Assembly (NCBI RefSeq): GCF_017742215.1
Contig: NZ_JAGHKP010000002.1
Span: 1,454,151-1,518,150 of the forward strand
DNA from: Chitinophaga chungangae
Lineage (GTDB): Bacteria > Bacteroidota > Bacteroidia > Chitinophagales > Chitinophagaceae
Length of the DNA stretch: 64,000 nt
Direction: 5' to 3'
Below, in pieces: positions 1 through 9,657 of the stretch; positions within the stretch are counted from its first letter, which is position 1; each line of letters starts with the position of its first letter. Below the pieces are notes generated by a model, which worked only from the letters and a program-made list of their open reading frames with translations, did not search any database and was not told the DNA's origin. Position numbers and translations under genes: made by a program.

Positions 1-984
1 GCTTTTGATCTTTTCTCCCGCGCGGCTTTCGGTATACATGTACCCGGTCACGAAAAAGAAATCGTAACAGATGCCGTGCAAAATGATGCCGCCGTACAGC
101 ATCCAGAGGCCGGAACCGCTGTCGCCATAAGAAAAAAGAATATACCGCAATACCCATGCGATCATGCCTAGGATCAGCATTTTTTTCACGCCGATCCTTT
201 TCAGCAGCAGCGGGATGGCGAGGATGAACAGGGCTTCGGATAGCTGGCCGAGGATCATCTTGCCCGCCGCGTTTTCCATGCCTGCTTCGTTAAGGAAAAG
301 GTTGGCGAAGCTGTAATAGAAACTGAGCGGTATGCAAATGAGCACCGCGGCGATAAAAAATACGAGGTAAGAGCGGTTTTTGAACAGCACAAAGGCTTCC
401 GTGCCGATGGCGCTTCCCGCGGTGGCAGCGCTTCCCTGCGGAGGCGTATTCGGCAGCGTATAGCTGAAAAATCCCAGCAGCAGGCTGGCCGCCGCCGCGA
501 TGTAAAAGATATTGGCTGTTTTTTCGATGCCCAGGTTGCCGATCAGCAAGCCGCCCGCGATCCATCCTACGGTGCCGAGCATACGTACGGCCGGGAACTG
601 CCTGGCCGGGTCTTCCATCTGCAAAAAGGCCACACTGTTGCTCAGCGCAATGGTAGGCATGTACAGCAGCGAATAGATCAGGATAATGGTGATGAACAAC
701 GGGTTGGAGGCGGTGAGCGTAGCCAGGAAAAGAAACACCCCGCCTGCGATATGCAGCGCCCCCATAATTTTTTGCGCGGAAAAATACCGGTCGGCGATCC
801 TGCCCACAAAAAACGGCGAGATCATGGTGGCAACGGCCAGCGCGCCGTAAGCGTATGTGATCTGTTTGCCGGTAGAGCCAAGGTTGGCGACCATATAACT
901 GTTCATGGATACATACCATGCGCCCCAGATAAAATACTGGAGGAACATCATGAAGGATAGCTGAAAACGGGTGCTGTTATTCAC
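1..984 (-). CDS. MFS transporter, nucleoside:H+ symporter type (3' end outside the window)
   Basis: Reading the minus strand from a GTG at 984 gives 328 open codons that run off the left edge, so the C-terminus is missing. The start reads MNNSTRFQLSFMMFLQYFIW, followed by alternating hydrophobic helices. The short N-terminus leading into FLQYFIWGAWYVS is typical of the NupG/XapB nucleoside:proton symporter branch of the major facilitator superfamily, whose members are about 400-420 residues with 12 membrane helices. Roughly nine or ten helices fall inside the window. The predicted role is uptake of nucleosides or a similar small solute across the inner membrane. The substrate is inferred from family resemblance only. 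The start could also be one of the ATGs ten codons further in. Confidence 0.8.
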   Translation of the reverse strand, partial: MNNSTRFQLSFMMFLQYFIWGAWYVSMNSYMVANLGSTGKQITYAYGALAVATMISPFFVGRIADRYFSAQKIMGALHIAGGVFLFLATLTASNPLFITIILIYSLLYMPTIALSNSVAFLQMEDPARQFPAVRMLGTVGWIAGGLLIGNLGIEKTANIFYIAAAASLLLGFFSYTLPNTPPQGSAATAGSAIGTEAFVLFKNRSYLVFFIAAVLICIPLSFYYSFANLFLNEAGMENAAGKMILGQLSEALFILAIPLLLKRIGVKKMLILGMIAWVLRYILFSYGDSGSGLWMLYGGIILHGICYDFFFVTGYMYTESRAGEKIKS

Positions 985-1101
985 GTGGTGGAGGGTTTTG
1001 ATCTTTCAAGATAATGAAAAACCTTTCAGCTTGCAATGCGAAGGTCAGCATTTTGCAAACCGTTTCAAAAAAATGCGACCCTTCCCGAACGAAACGGAAA
1101 A

Positions 1102-1746
1102 CTATGCTTTGATAAGCTGCTGATAATACTTGCAGGCCGGTCTCAGCCCGCATTCCCCGCATTTGGGGCTGCGCGCCACGCAAATGTAGCGGCCGTGCAG
1201 GATCAGCCAGTGATGGGCGATGTAGATCTTTTCTTTGGGGATCATTTTGATCAGCTGCAATTCGGTTTGCAGGGGCGTTTTGGCATTGGTGGTAAGACCG
1301 ATGCGCGCCGCCACCCTGAACACATGCGTGTCTACGGCCATGTTCGGCTGTTGATGCACCACGCTGGTGATCACATTGGCTGTTTTACGGCCCACGCCGG
1401 GCAGTTTTATGAGCTCGGGCACGGTATCGGGTATATTACCGCCAAAATCGTCCATGACCATATTGGCCATGCCGATAAGATGTTTTGTTTTATTGTTGGG
1501 ATAGCTGATGCTGCGGATCAAAGGGAACAGCTCGTCGAAAGTAGCTTTGCTGAGCGCGGGAATGTCCGGGTACTTCTCGAAAATGGCCGGGGTGGTCATG
1601 TTTACCCGTTTGTCTGTGCATTGGGCAGACAGGATAACGGCTACCAGCAGCTGGTAGACATTGTCGTATAGCAATTCCGTTTCAGCATTGGGCGCATGTT
1701 TCTCAAACCAGTCGATCACGAACTGGTAACGTTCCTTTTTGGTCAT
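1102..1746 (-). CDS. nth: Endonuclease III (DNA glycosylase/AP lyase)
   Basis: This 214-residue protein has the usual length of bacterial endonuclease III. It removes oxidised pyrimidines from DNA and cleaves the abasic strand in base excision repair. The helix-hairpin-helix LPGVGRKTANV carries the catalytic lysine (K121), and the catalytic aspartate is D139 in AVDTHVFRV. Four cysteines (C189, C196, C199, C205) keep the C-x6-C-x2-C-x5-C spacing of the [4Fe-4S] cluster. All key residues are present. The gene lies 11 bases downstream of a 72-residue ORF on the same strand and may be co-transcribed with it. Confidence 0.97.
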   Translation of the reverse strand: MTKKERYQFVIDWFEKHAPNAETELLYDNVYQLLVAVILSAQCTDKRVNMTTPAIFEKYPDIPALSKATFDELFPLIRSISYPNNKTKHLIGMANMVMDDFGGNIPDTVPELIKLPGVGRKTANVITSVVHQQPNMAVDTHVFRVAARIGLTTNAKTPLQTELQLIKMIPKEKIYIAHHWLILHGRYICVARSPKCGECGLRPACKYYQQLIKA

Positions 1747-1757
1747 GCCGCAAAGTA

Positions 1758-1976
1758 CTAAAACCGGCGCTCTTCCTCAACGCTTTGGGCGTGATCGAAG
1801 ATGGCTACGAGGGTAGCCGGGCGTGGGGAATATTGAACTTTGTTCAATATCTGCAAGGTCTGCAGGTGCAGTTTTTCCTCTTCACGGGCTAATTCAATAT
1901 TCTCTTTCATAAGTTTCCCTTCCGGGTCGGTTACAGCACAATTAGGAGTAGAAACAGGGAGTGTAAAATTGCTCAT
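1758..1976 (-). CDS. Small hypothetical protein (72 aa)
   Basis: A short ORF that I do not recognise. It starts MSNFTLPVSTP and ends in an acidic and basic tail (SVEEERRF). The middle, roughly residues 22-50, is rich in E, K, L and Q and looks like an amphipathic helix or short coiled coil. There is no signal peptide and no membrane segment. It is upstream of nth with an 11-base gap, and no strong coding ORF overlaps it on the other strand, which supports it being real. An internal ATG at codon 23 is a possible alternative start. Confidence 0.5.
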   Translation of the reverse strand: MSNFTLPVSTPNCAVTDPEGKLMKENIELAREEEKLHLQTLQILNKVQYSPRPATLVAIFDHAQSVEEERRF

Positions 1977-2137
1977 GCGTTTGATTGTTTGTTTAAAAGG
2001 TTGTTCATCGGCAACGCCCGTTGCACTAAACGATAACAGTTAAATAACGGAGAATGACGGGATAGTATTGTCAATTTAAGCTATTTTTTTAAAAAAAGCA
2101 ATTTTTTAACAATACCAGCAGGTTGAAAGTCAGGCAG

Positions 2138-2452
2138 TTAGTCGGCCTTGGGGGGAACGGGCACGATAAACAGGTCTTCATCGTCCTTTTTCATCCGGTA
2201 TTGTTCCCGGGCGAATTTTTCGAGTTTTTCGGGGCTGGACAGCAGTTCGAACTGATCCTGCCGTGCGCGGTCTATTTCCTGTTTGTAAAAAGCCTTCTGA
2301 TTTTCCAGCTGGTTCACTTCTGAATGCAGCTCGTATTGGGAGAGGAAGTTGTGGCGGTCGAGAAAAACGATCCATGTGATGAAGAGAATGCCCGCTACAA
2401 TGTATTTGTTGCGGAGCCAGGCAGGCACTTTAAATCGCTTCTTCGTTTCCAT
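2138..2452 (-). CDS. Septum formation initiator family protein (FtsB/DivIC-like)
   Basis: A 104-residue single-pass membrane protein: a basic N-terminus (METKKRFKVPAWLRNKY), one hydrophobic helix at about residues 18-33, then a periplasmic coiled coil (about 38-80), and a short tail ending PVPPKAD. This is the FtsB/DivIC architecture. Family members bridge FtsL and FtsQ in the divisome and help activate septal peptidoglycan synthesis. The conserved motif after the coiled coil, EKLEKFAREQYRMKK, matches the family pattern. It lies 91 bases downstream of eno on the same strand, the usual eno-ftsB neighbourhood in many bacteria. Confidence 0.88.
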   Translation of the reverse strand: METKKRFKVPAWLRNKYIVAGILFITWIVFLDRHNFLSQYELHSEVNQLENQKAFYKQEIDRARQDQFELLSSPEKLEKFAREQYRMKKDDEDLFIVPVPPKAD

Positions 2453-2543
2453 GTTCGCCGGGTTTTAAAGTCAGGGTACCGCATAAACGGTACCCTGAAA
2501 AATTTGTATTGACCACTAAAAAATAAACGCGGTGTGGCGGATA

Positions 2544-3848
<1,305 letters not shown>

Positions 3849-3872
3849 TTATTGTTAAATCTTGAGAAAAAG

Positions 3873-4775
3873 TTAGTTTGTCAACTCCCTGAACACGTCT
3901 TCCAGCGACTGCGAATTGCTGTGCAAAGAAAGGATGTTCCGGTTATTTATCAAAGCGAATTGCAGGAGGTTTTTACGCACCGTTTCCGCGTCCTGGGTAT
4001 ACAGCCGCCAGGCATGGCCTTCCGCGGCCACCGCGCGGGTCACCCCGGGCAGCCGTTCCAGCTCTTCCGCCGTGGCCGCCTCGCCAAACGTTACCTGGAT
4101 ATAGCTGTTCGCTCCCTGCCGCAGCACGCTGATCGCATCGTCCGCAATGATCTTCCCTTTATTGATAATGATCACCCGGCTGCACATCGCCTCTACTTCC
4201 TGCATGATATGGGTGCTGAGCATCACCGTTTTGTCGTGCCCCAGCTCCCTGATCAGGTTGCGGATCTCCACCAGCTGGTTGGGGTCCAGGCCGGAAGTGG
4301 GCTCGTCGAGGATCAGTACCTCGGGATTGTGCAGCAGCGCCTGGGCCAGGCCTACACGCTGTTTGTAGCCTTTGCTGAGCGCGCCGATCTTTTTGTGCTG
4401 TTCGGGGGTTAGCCCGGTGCGGCGGATCATGTCGCTGATCAGCCGGCCGGTTTGCCCGCCCAGCCTGTGCATGCCGGCTGAAAACTCGAGGAATTCCCGG
4501 ATGTACATGTCCGGGTACAGCGGGTTGGCTTCCGGAAGGTATCCTACGCGCTTACGCACGTCCATGGTGCTTTTGAGCACATCGAAGCCGCAAACCGCCG
4601 CTTCCCCTTCGGTGGGGGGCAGGTAACCGGTGATGATCTTCATCGTGGTAGACTTCCCGGCGCCATTGGGACCCAAAAAGCCCACAATTTCGCCTTTCTG
4701 CAGCTCAAAAGAGATGCCGTCCACTGCTTTTTGTTCTCCATACAGCTTGGTTAGCTGCGATACCTTTATAGACAT
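3873..4775 (-). CDS. gldA: Gliding-motility ABC transporter ATP-binding protein GldA
   Basis: A 300-residue ABC ATPase with Walker A GPNGAGKST, the signature region LSKGYKQRVGLAQALL, Walker B VLILDEPTSGLD and the H-loop STHIMQEVE. The extended C-terminus after residue 220 and the overall sequence match GldA. In Flavobacterium, GldA works with the membrane proteins GldF and GldG in a transporter needed for gliding. No gldF or gldG lies in this window, so its partners must be elsewhere; separate location of gldA is normal in Bacteroidota. Many non-gliding Bacteroidota keep the gene, so motility should not be assumed. A generic ABC-2 type exporter ATPase is the alternative. Confidence 0.88.
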   Translation of the reverse strand: MSIKVSQLTKLYGEQKAVDGISFELQKGEIVGFLGPNGAGKSTTMKIITGYLPPTEGEAAVCGFDVLKSTMDVRKRVGYLPEANPLYPDMYIREFLEFSAGMHRLGGQTGRLISDMIRRTGLTPEQHKKIGALSKGYKQRVGLAQALLHNPEVLILDEPTSGLDPNQLVEIRNLIRELGHDKTVMLSTHIMQEVEAMCSRVIIINKGKIIADDAISVLRQGANSYIQVTFGEAATAEELERLPGVTRAVAAEGHAWRLYTQDAETVRKNLLQFALINNRNILSLHSNSQSLEDVFRELTN

Positions 4776-4948
4776 GGGTACTTTTTGCGGTGTCTAAATT
4801 AATTGAAAAAAATAGTTAACCGCTAATTCCGGCGCCCCCAAGGTATAAATTTTCAAACCCCGGGGCTTCCGGATTGTTGGATTTTCGTTAAGGAAGCCCC
4901 CGGATTATTGATTTTCAATTAAACTGAAGGCCCTACGCAGGCCGGAAA

Positions 4949-4979
4949 TTTGGCATATGTGAAAAAAGATGTAATTTTA
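4949..4979 (+). promoter_or_regulatory. Candidate Bacteroidota promoter for the 5254-10457 operon
   Basis: TTTG at 4949-4952 and TAATTTTA at 4972-4979 are separated by 19 bases. This matches the Bacteroidota consensus TTTG-N19-TAnnTTTG with one mismatch in the last base of the -7 box. It would start a transcript near 4985 and give a leader of about 265 bases that contains the repeats at 5093-5240. Confidence 0.45.
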
Positions 4980-5016
4980 CGTCTTCAAACAATACACAAC
5001 AACTACAATGTAGAAT

Positions 5017-5029
5017 TTGCCTAAGGCAA
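5017..5029 (+). other. Small inverted repeat in the operon leader
   Basis: TTGCC-TAA-GGCAA forms a five-base-pair stem with a three-base loop early in the predicted leader. It may be part of the leader RNA fold. On its own it carries little weight. Confidence 0.3.
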
Positions 5030-5092
5030 TAGATACTCGCCTCTCAAGATGTTAGAAATCGCAATCCGCGCGATGAGTATACCGGAAAGTTT

Positions 5093-5240
5093 AGCACAAG
5101 TAATCATTCTCCCAATATCACGCTTCCTGTGTGAAAATACGGCTTCACCTTTCCAGCTAACAAAAGTCAAGCACAAGTAATCACTCTCCCAATATCACGC
5201 GGCCAGCGTGAAAATACCGGCTTCACTTTTTCTCATAACC
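5093..5240 (+). repeat. Tandem 77-base structured repeat in the leader of the SBP-OmpA operon
   Basis: Two copies begin AGCACAAGTAATCA at 5093 and 5170, so the period is 77 bases. Each contains a hairpin: TCACGC-TTCCT-GTGTGA at 5118-5134 and TCACGC-GGCCA-GCGTGA at 5195-5211. The loops and the last stem strand differ between copies but pairing is kept (a G-C pair in one copy, G-U in the other). In each copy the GTGAA of the stem could also pair with the following TTCAC, allowing two alternative folds. A weaker third copy may precede them near 5060-5092 (ATGAGTATACCGG compared with TGAAAATACCGG). I infer a structured RNA leader or paired operator sites. No known riboswitch motif was recognised. 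The rest of 4776-5253 has no ORF I can support. Confidence 0.6.
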
Positions 5241-5253
5241 AAATCACAATGTA

Positions 5254-5916
5254 ATGTCTGACTTTCTCAGGAAGGCATTGGGTCTTTTCGTGGAATTTGA
5301 ACCCAATGAACCTACACCGCCGGGCACGCCCGAAAGGGATTCCCTTGCCCAAAAATTCCCGCTCAGCTCGCCCAAACCGGCCGCACCCGTTGTTATCAGC
5401 GACGAAGAGCTCGACAAATTCGGGCAGCACTTCAGCCGCCTGTTCGAAAACAGCAACCTGCCCGGGCCGGATTATTTCGAGTTCTGGCGCATGATGGAAA
5501 CACTCGCCGCGCACCTGCCCGACGAAAAGGCGCGGATCGGCGCCGTGTTCGCCACGCTCAGCGTACAGGGTCTCACGCGCGGCAAACTGCTCGAAACCGC
5601 AGCGCTGTACAAAGCCATCGTCGAAAAAGACAGGGCCGAGTTCGATAAAGCGGCCGACGACAAGGCCGCCAAAGAAGTGGAAGGCCGCGTGCATCAGATC
5701 GCGCAATTCGAAAAGGACATCGCGGAGCATTCCGCGATGATCCGCGAGCTCACCGAAGCCATTACCAAAGCCCAGGCGGACATGAAAACGCTGAAGGACC
5801 AGGTAACGGAGCACGAACGGAAGATCGCGGCAAACCGCCAGGGTTACGACCTGGCTTGCGACGCCATGATCAACAAGATCGAAACGGACATTCAAAAAAT
5901 TCAAACCACAATTTAA
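5254..5916 (+). CDS. Hypothetical coiled-coil protein, first gene of the SBP-OmpA/ABC operon
   Basis: A 220-residue protein that I do not recognise as a named family. Residues 1-45 are proline-rich (EFEPNEPTPPGTPERDS) and probably unstructured. Residues about 48-115 form a compact helical region (DEELDKFGQHFSRLF through LTRGKLLETAALYK). Residues about 120-220 are a long charged coiled coil (KEVEGRVHQIAQFEKDIAEH). There is no signal peptide or membrane helix, so it is predicted to be cytoplasmic. The next ORF starts five bases after its stop, so the two are translationally close and likely functional partners, perhaps through coiled-coil contact. Any function would be a guess. Confidence 0.85.
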   Translation: MSDFLRKALGLFVEFEPNEPTPPGTPERDSLAQKFPLSSPKPAAPVVISDEELDKFGQHFSRLFENSNLPGPDYFEFWRMMETLAAHLPDEKARIGAVFATLSVQGLTRGKLLETAALYKAIVEKDRAEFDKAADDKAAKEVEGRVHQIAQFEKDIAEHSAMIRELTEAITKAQADMKTLKDQVTEHERKIAANRQGYDLACDAMINKIETDIQKIQTTI

Positions 5917-5921
5917 CCTGT

Positions 5922-6908
5922 ATGGAAACACAATTCTTCCCCGGCGAACCCGGGCAAAAACTGAAATCGTACTGGAACCGCCCCGGCGGCAAGTTCGGTA
6001 TCGTGATCGGCATCGGCCTGCTCGTGCTGATCGGTTATTACGTCGTGCCCATCCTTACCAAAGTGGTGTGGAACACGCTGAACTTCGGCATCGCGCTGGT
6101 ATGCCTCGGCCTTTTCCTGTACTGCGTCACGCACCGCAAGCTGCGCATGAGCCTGTTCTATTTTTATGAATGGGTGATGAAAAAACTGGTGGGCGTTGTG
6201 ATCGAGCTGGACCCTTTCCTGATCGCGGAAGATTATATCGGCGATATGGAAGAACAGCGTGAAAAACTGTACAAACAGTCCATCGACGTAGACGCGCAGA
6301 AAGAAAAGATCGACCTGAAGATCGCGGAAAAGGAAAAAGACATGGGGCAGCTGATGAGCCGCGCCAAAGCCGCGCAGAGCAACAATATGCTGCCCGAGCT
6401 GGGCAACGCCACGCGCCACATCGCGCGCATCAAAGAATACATCCAGCAGCTGACGCCGATCCGTGACAATCTCGCGCGCATCGGGGATTACCTCACGAAA
6501 GTGCATAAAAACAGCGGCTACATGATCGAAGACGCGCGCAACGAACTGGAGCTGAAAAAAGATCTCTACAAATCGGTTTCTTCCGGCAACAAAGCCCTCA
6601 GTTCCGCTTTGAAGATCTTCAACGGCGACCCCGAGAAAAAACTGATGGTGGAACAAAGCATGGAATTCCTGAAGGAAGACATCGCTACCAAGCTCAGCAG
6701 CATGAAAAAAGCCATCAATTATTCAACGGATTTTATGCGCTCCATCGACCTGGACAATGCTACCTATGAACTGCAGGGGCTGCAGATGCTGGAAAATTTC
6801 GACCCCGAGAAAGATTTCAAGCTGGACATCAAAAAATGGGAGCCCGGCAACGCCCCCCGCAAACCCGGCACGCTGCCCGCCGACAATTACAACGACCTTT
6901 TGAGTTAG
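5922..6908 (+). CDS. Membrane-anchored helical protein with PspA-like features (unknown function)
   Basis: The start METQFFPGEPGQ is chosen because the upstream in-frame extension lies inside the previous gene. The protein has 328 residues. Two hydrophobic helices occupy about residues 24-42 and 48-66, forming a membrane hairpin. The rest is almost all charged helix. Residues about 95-180 (ELDPFLIAEDYIGDMEEQ, then a long helical hairpin) resemble by eye the DP-x-x-x-x-x-x-I-x-D-M beginning of PspA/IM30 proteins, whose cytoplasmic helical hairpins polymerise on membranes. The tail is proline-rich. The PspA link is inference from pattern only and needs profile or structure comparison. Its place between the coiled-coil protein and the SBP-OmpA protein suggests a cytoplasmic membrane scaffold. 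Confidence 0.85.
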   Translation: METQFFPGEPGQKLKSYWNRPGGKFGIVIGIGLLVLIGYYVVPILTKVVWNTLNFGIALVCLGLFLYCVTHRKLRMSLFYFYEWVMKKLVGVVIELDPFLIAEDYIGDMEEQREKLYKQSIDVDAQKEKIDLKIAEKEKDMGQLMSRAKAAQSNNMLPELGNATRHIARIKEYIQQLTPIRDNLARIGDYLTKVHKNSGYMIEDARNELELKKDLYKSVSSGNKALSSALKIFNGDPEKKLMVEQSMEFLKEDIATKLSSMKKAINYSTDFMRSIDLDNATYELQGLQMLENFDPEKDFKLDIKKWEPGNAPRKPGTLPADNYNDLLS

Positions 6909-7028
6909 TGCGCTGAAAAAACGGGTCGTGGTGAACGGCAGGCCCGAAGTGCGCCTTTGACTATAACGTTAACGAATATACGAAAACACAAATATCAATT
7001 TTTTAACAACATGTAAAACAAACCAATT

Positions 7029-8795
7029 ATGGCACTCAAAGTAAAACCTGGTGGTAAAGTATTAGGCATCATCCTTATCCTTGGCGGCATTTACGCCGGT
7101 AAAATATTCTGGTGGGACAAGCGCCCGCAAGCCGCAAAAGCTTCCACCGAGATCGGCAAGGTAAGCCTGCCGGACGCCCCGGAGGCTTCGCTTTCGGGCA
7201 ACGCCGCCAAACTCGGATTTCCTTCGCCGGAAGATGCCGCCAACGGCGGTACCAAAGTGAGCTGGAAGATTATGGCCTGGAACTCGCAATTCCCCCTCAT
7301 GTACGCCAACGGCGGCGCCAGAACTACGAAAGGTTCGCTGGTAGACAAAGCCAACATGCAGATCGAGATCGTGCGGCAGGACGACTGTAACAAGTCCATC
7401 GCCGACATGGTGAAGTTCGCGCAGGACTACAAGTCCAATCCCAACACCACCGGCGTGTTCGCCTCATTCATGGGCGACGGTATGCCGATGTTTTTCGCGG
7501 CGCTCGCCAAAGAGCTGGAGCCGCTGGGCCCGGAATACCAGCCCATCGCATTTTACAGCATGGGTAAGAGTTACGGTGAAGACAAACTGATGGGCCCCGC
7601 CGAATGGAAGGCCGATCCGAAAAGCGCGCTGGGCAAAACCGTAGCCTGCGTACTGCGCGACGGCGATATGAACATCCTCGTGAAATGGGCCGGGGACAAT
7701 GGTCTGCGCGTGAACCCGGATGAAACTTCCTTCGACAGGAACGCCATCAACCTTATCGCGGCCAACGACTTCCTGGACGCCGCGAACAAGTACATCGCCG
7801 GTTATTCCGAAAGCCGCAAGCTGATCGAGAACGGTAAGAAAATCGCGAAAGATACGACCGTAGGCGTAGACGGCGTTGCCACCTGGACGCCCGGCGACGT
7901 GAACATCGCGCAGAAAAAAGGCGGGCTGATCAACATCGCTACCACGCGTGAATACGCGGCGCAGATGCCGAACATCACGATCACCATTAAAAAGTTCGCC
8001 AACGATCACCGCACCGATATCGAAAACCTGATCGTGGCGCTGGCGCAGGCCGGCGACCAGGTGCGCTCGTTCAACGACGCGAAACAGTTTGCCGCGGACG
8101 TTTCCGCCAAAGTATACAACGAGCAGGACGGCGCATACTGGCTGAAATATTACAACGGCGGTGAAGAAAAAGACGCACAGGGCGTAAACGTGCACCTGGG
8201 CGGCTCCATGGCCTACAATTTGGCGGACGCTGCAAATATGTTCGGCCTCGGCGACGATAAGCTGGACCGTTACAGGATCGTATACGGCACGTTCGGCGAC
8301 ATTCTCGTGAAAATGTACCCCGAGCTGGTACCCGCTTACCCGGTGTACAACAAGGTGGTAGACAAATCGTTCCTGGCATCCGTGGTGAGCAATCACCCCG
8401 AGCTGCTGGCCGGTTCGGCGATCAGGGAGAAATATGCGGAGGAGATCACGAGCGAAGTGTCTTCCCGTTCGGTACAGGTGCAGTTTGAAACCGGCAGTTC
8501 CGTGATCAGACCGGAATCATACGCTGCGCTGGACGATATCCTGAAAAGCGCCGTGGTGGCGGAAGGGCTGAAGCTGGGGATCTACGGGCATACGGACAAT
8601 GTGGGCAACGACGCCGCGAACGTGAAGCTGTCCAACGCCCGCGCGGAATCGGTGAAAGCTTATCTGCGGGATAAAGGTCTTTCCGCCGCAAGGCTTGAAT
8701 CCAAAGGTTACGGCGCTTCAAGGCCGGAGGCGGACAACGGTACCGCCGAAGGACGCGCGAGGAACCGCCGTGTGCAGATCGTACTGGGTAACTAA
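7029..8795 (+). CDS. Substrate-binding protein fused to a C-terminal OmpA peptidoglycan-binding domain
   Basis: A 588-residue protein with three parts. Residues about 9-26 form an uncleaved-looking N-terminal membrane anchor (GGKVLGIILILGGIYAGKIF). Residues about 55-430 look like a periplasmic binding domain of the NitT/TauT/phosphate type (VSWKIMAWNSQFPLMYANGG and NPNTTGVFASFMGDGMPMFF). Residues about 465-588 are an OmpA-like domain with GIYGHTDNVG, LSNARAESVKAYL and the terminal ARNRRVQIVL, which carry the Asp and Arg used to bind diaminopimelate in peptidoglycan. Fusions annotated as substrate-binding/OmpA proteins are known. The layout predicts a binding protein held between inner membrane and cell wall. 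A matching ABC permease and ATPase follow directly. The ligand is unknown. Confidence 0.88.
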   Translation: MALKVKPGGKVLGIILILGGIYAGKIFWWDKRPQAAKASTEIGKVSLPDAPEASLSGNAAKLGFPSPEDAANGGTKVSWKIMAWNSQFPLMYANGGARTTKGSLVDKANMQIEIVRQDDCNKSIADMVKFAQDYKSNPNTTGVFASFMGDGMPMFFAALAKELEPLGPEYQPIAFYSMGKSYGEDKLMGPAEWKADPKSALGKTVACVLRDGDMNILVKWAGDNGLRVNPDETSFDRNAINLIAANDFLDAANKYIAGYSESRKLIENGKKIAKDTTVGVDGVATWTPGDVNIAQKKGGLINIATTREYAAQMPNITITIKKFANDHRTDIENLIVALAQAGDQVRSFNDAKQFAADVSAKVYNEQDGAYWLKYYNGGEEKDAQGVNVHLGGSMAYNLADAANMFGLGDDKLDRYRIVYGTFGDILVKMYPELVPAYPVYNKVVDKSFLASVVSNHPELLAGSAIREKYAEEITSEVSSRSVQVQFETGSSVIRPESYAALDDILKSAVVAEGLKLGIYGHTDNVGNDAANVKLSNARAESVKAYLRDKGLSAARLESKGYGASRPEADNGTAEGRARNRRVQIVLGN

Positions 8796-8826
8796 TGAAT
8801 AGTGTTCTATAATTCCTGTACTACCA

Positions 8827-8857
8827 TGCCGGTCGGATATTCCGGCCGGCACCTTTT
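8827..8857 (+). terminator. Hairpin with T-rich tail between the SBP-OmpA and permease genes
   Basis: TGCCGGTCGG (8827-8836) pairs with CCGGCCGGCA (8842-8851) across an ATATT loop, with one G-U pair. It is followed by CCTTTTCAAATTTTT. It lies 15 bases before the permease ATG, inside the gene set. I infer a partial terminator or mRNA-stabilising hairpin that would make the first three genes more abundant than the transporter. Confidence 0.6.
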
Positions 8858-8871
8858 CAAATTTTTGCTTT

Positions 8872-9657
8872 ATGAATAAACTGAAAGCCATTTTCGAACC
8901 GCTCAAAGTGCTGGACAAAAAGACCATGACCACGCTGCTGGTGGCGGAAGCCGTGCTGGCGCTGCTGGTGTGGCAGCTGAGCGGAGGTGGGCTGATTCCC
9001 ACGCCGGATAAGGTTTTGAAAGCCGTCGGCACTATTTTTTCGATGCCGGATTTTATTGATAATCTCTTTGCCAGCATTGCGCTCACGATAAAAGGGATGG
9101 TGCTGTCCATCATCATCGCCCTTTTTATCAGTTATTTGTCCATAGTGCCGGCCTTTCAACCCATTGCGAGGTTCGTGATCAAATGCCGTTACCTGACATT
9201 GACCGGCCTCATCTTTTTGTTTACCCTGCTGACGCAAAACGGCGGCCAGCTGAAGCTGAGCCTGCTGATCTTCGGCATCGTTCCCTTTTTTGTGACCACT
9301 TTGCTGGGTGTGATAGACGGCATCAGCAAACAGGAATTTGAATTATGCACCACGCTGCGGATGAACAGCTGGCAAAGCCTTTGGGAAGTAGTGATCGTGG
9401 GCCGGCTGGACCAGGTGTTTGAAGTGATGCGGCAGAACTTTGCCATTGCCTGGCTGATGATCACCTCGGTGGAAGGGCTCAGCATGAGCCAGGGCGGCCT
9501 TGGCGTGATGCTGATCAAAGCGAATAAATACGTGCAGCTGGACATCGTTTTTGGCACGCTCGTGATCATTTTCGCATTGGGCATTTTTTTCGACTTCATC
9601 CTGGGGCTTTTCCGCCACTGGTTATTTCCTTACACCAAACTTCAAACCCGCCGATGA
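8872..9657 (+). CDS. ABC transporter permease (SsuC/TauC/NitT-like)
   Basis: A 261-residue integral membrane protein with about six hydrophobic helices. The start GGLIPTPDKVLKAVGTIF has the pattern at the beginning of binding-protein-dependent permeases for sulfonates, taurine, nitrate and similar anions. The cytoplasmic coupling loop is in ELCTTLRMNSWQSLWEVVIVGR, near residues 160-185. Its stop codon overlaps the start of the ATPase gene (ATGA), so the two are translationally coupled. It probably takes substrate from the upstream SBP-OmpA protein, which is inference from gene order. The LPS-type start segment is shorter than in typical TauC. Confidence 0.9.
   Translation: MNKLKAIFEPLKVLDKKTMTTLLVAEAVLALLVWQLSGGGLIPTPDKVLKAVGTIFSMPDFIDNLFASIALTIKGMVLSIIIALFISYLSIVPAFQPIARFVIKCRYLTLTGLIFLFTLLTQNGGQLKLSLLIFGIVPFFVTTLLGVIDGISKQEFELCTTLRMNSWQSLWEVVIVGRLDQVFEVMRQNFAIAWLMITSVEGLSMSQGGLGVMLIKANKYVQLDIVFGTLVIIFALGIFFDFILGLFRHWLFPYTKLQTRR

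Noticed and set aside
290..919. Long minus-strand ORF without hydrophobic pattern
   Set aside because: It is an alternative frame of the MFS transporter, which reads through from 984 with clear membrane helices.
4776..5253. Known riboswitch or tRNA in the operon leader
   Set aside because: No conserved core such as those of TPP, cobalamin or SAM elements and no cloverleaf could be recognised by eye; only the tandem hairpin repeats are supported.
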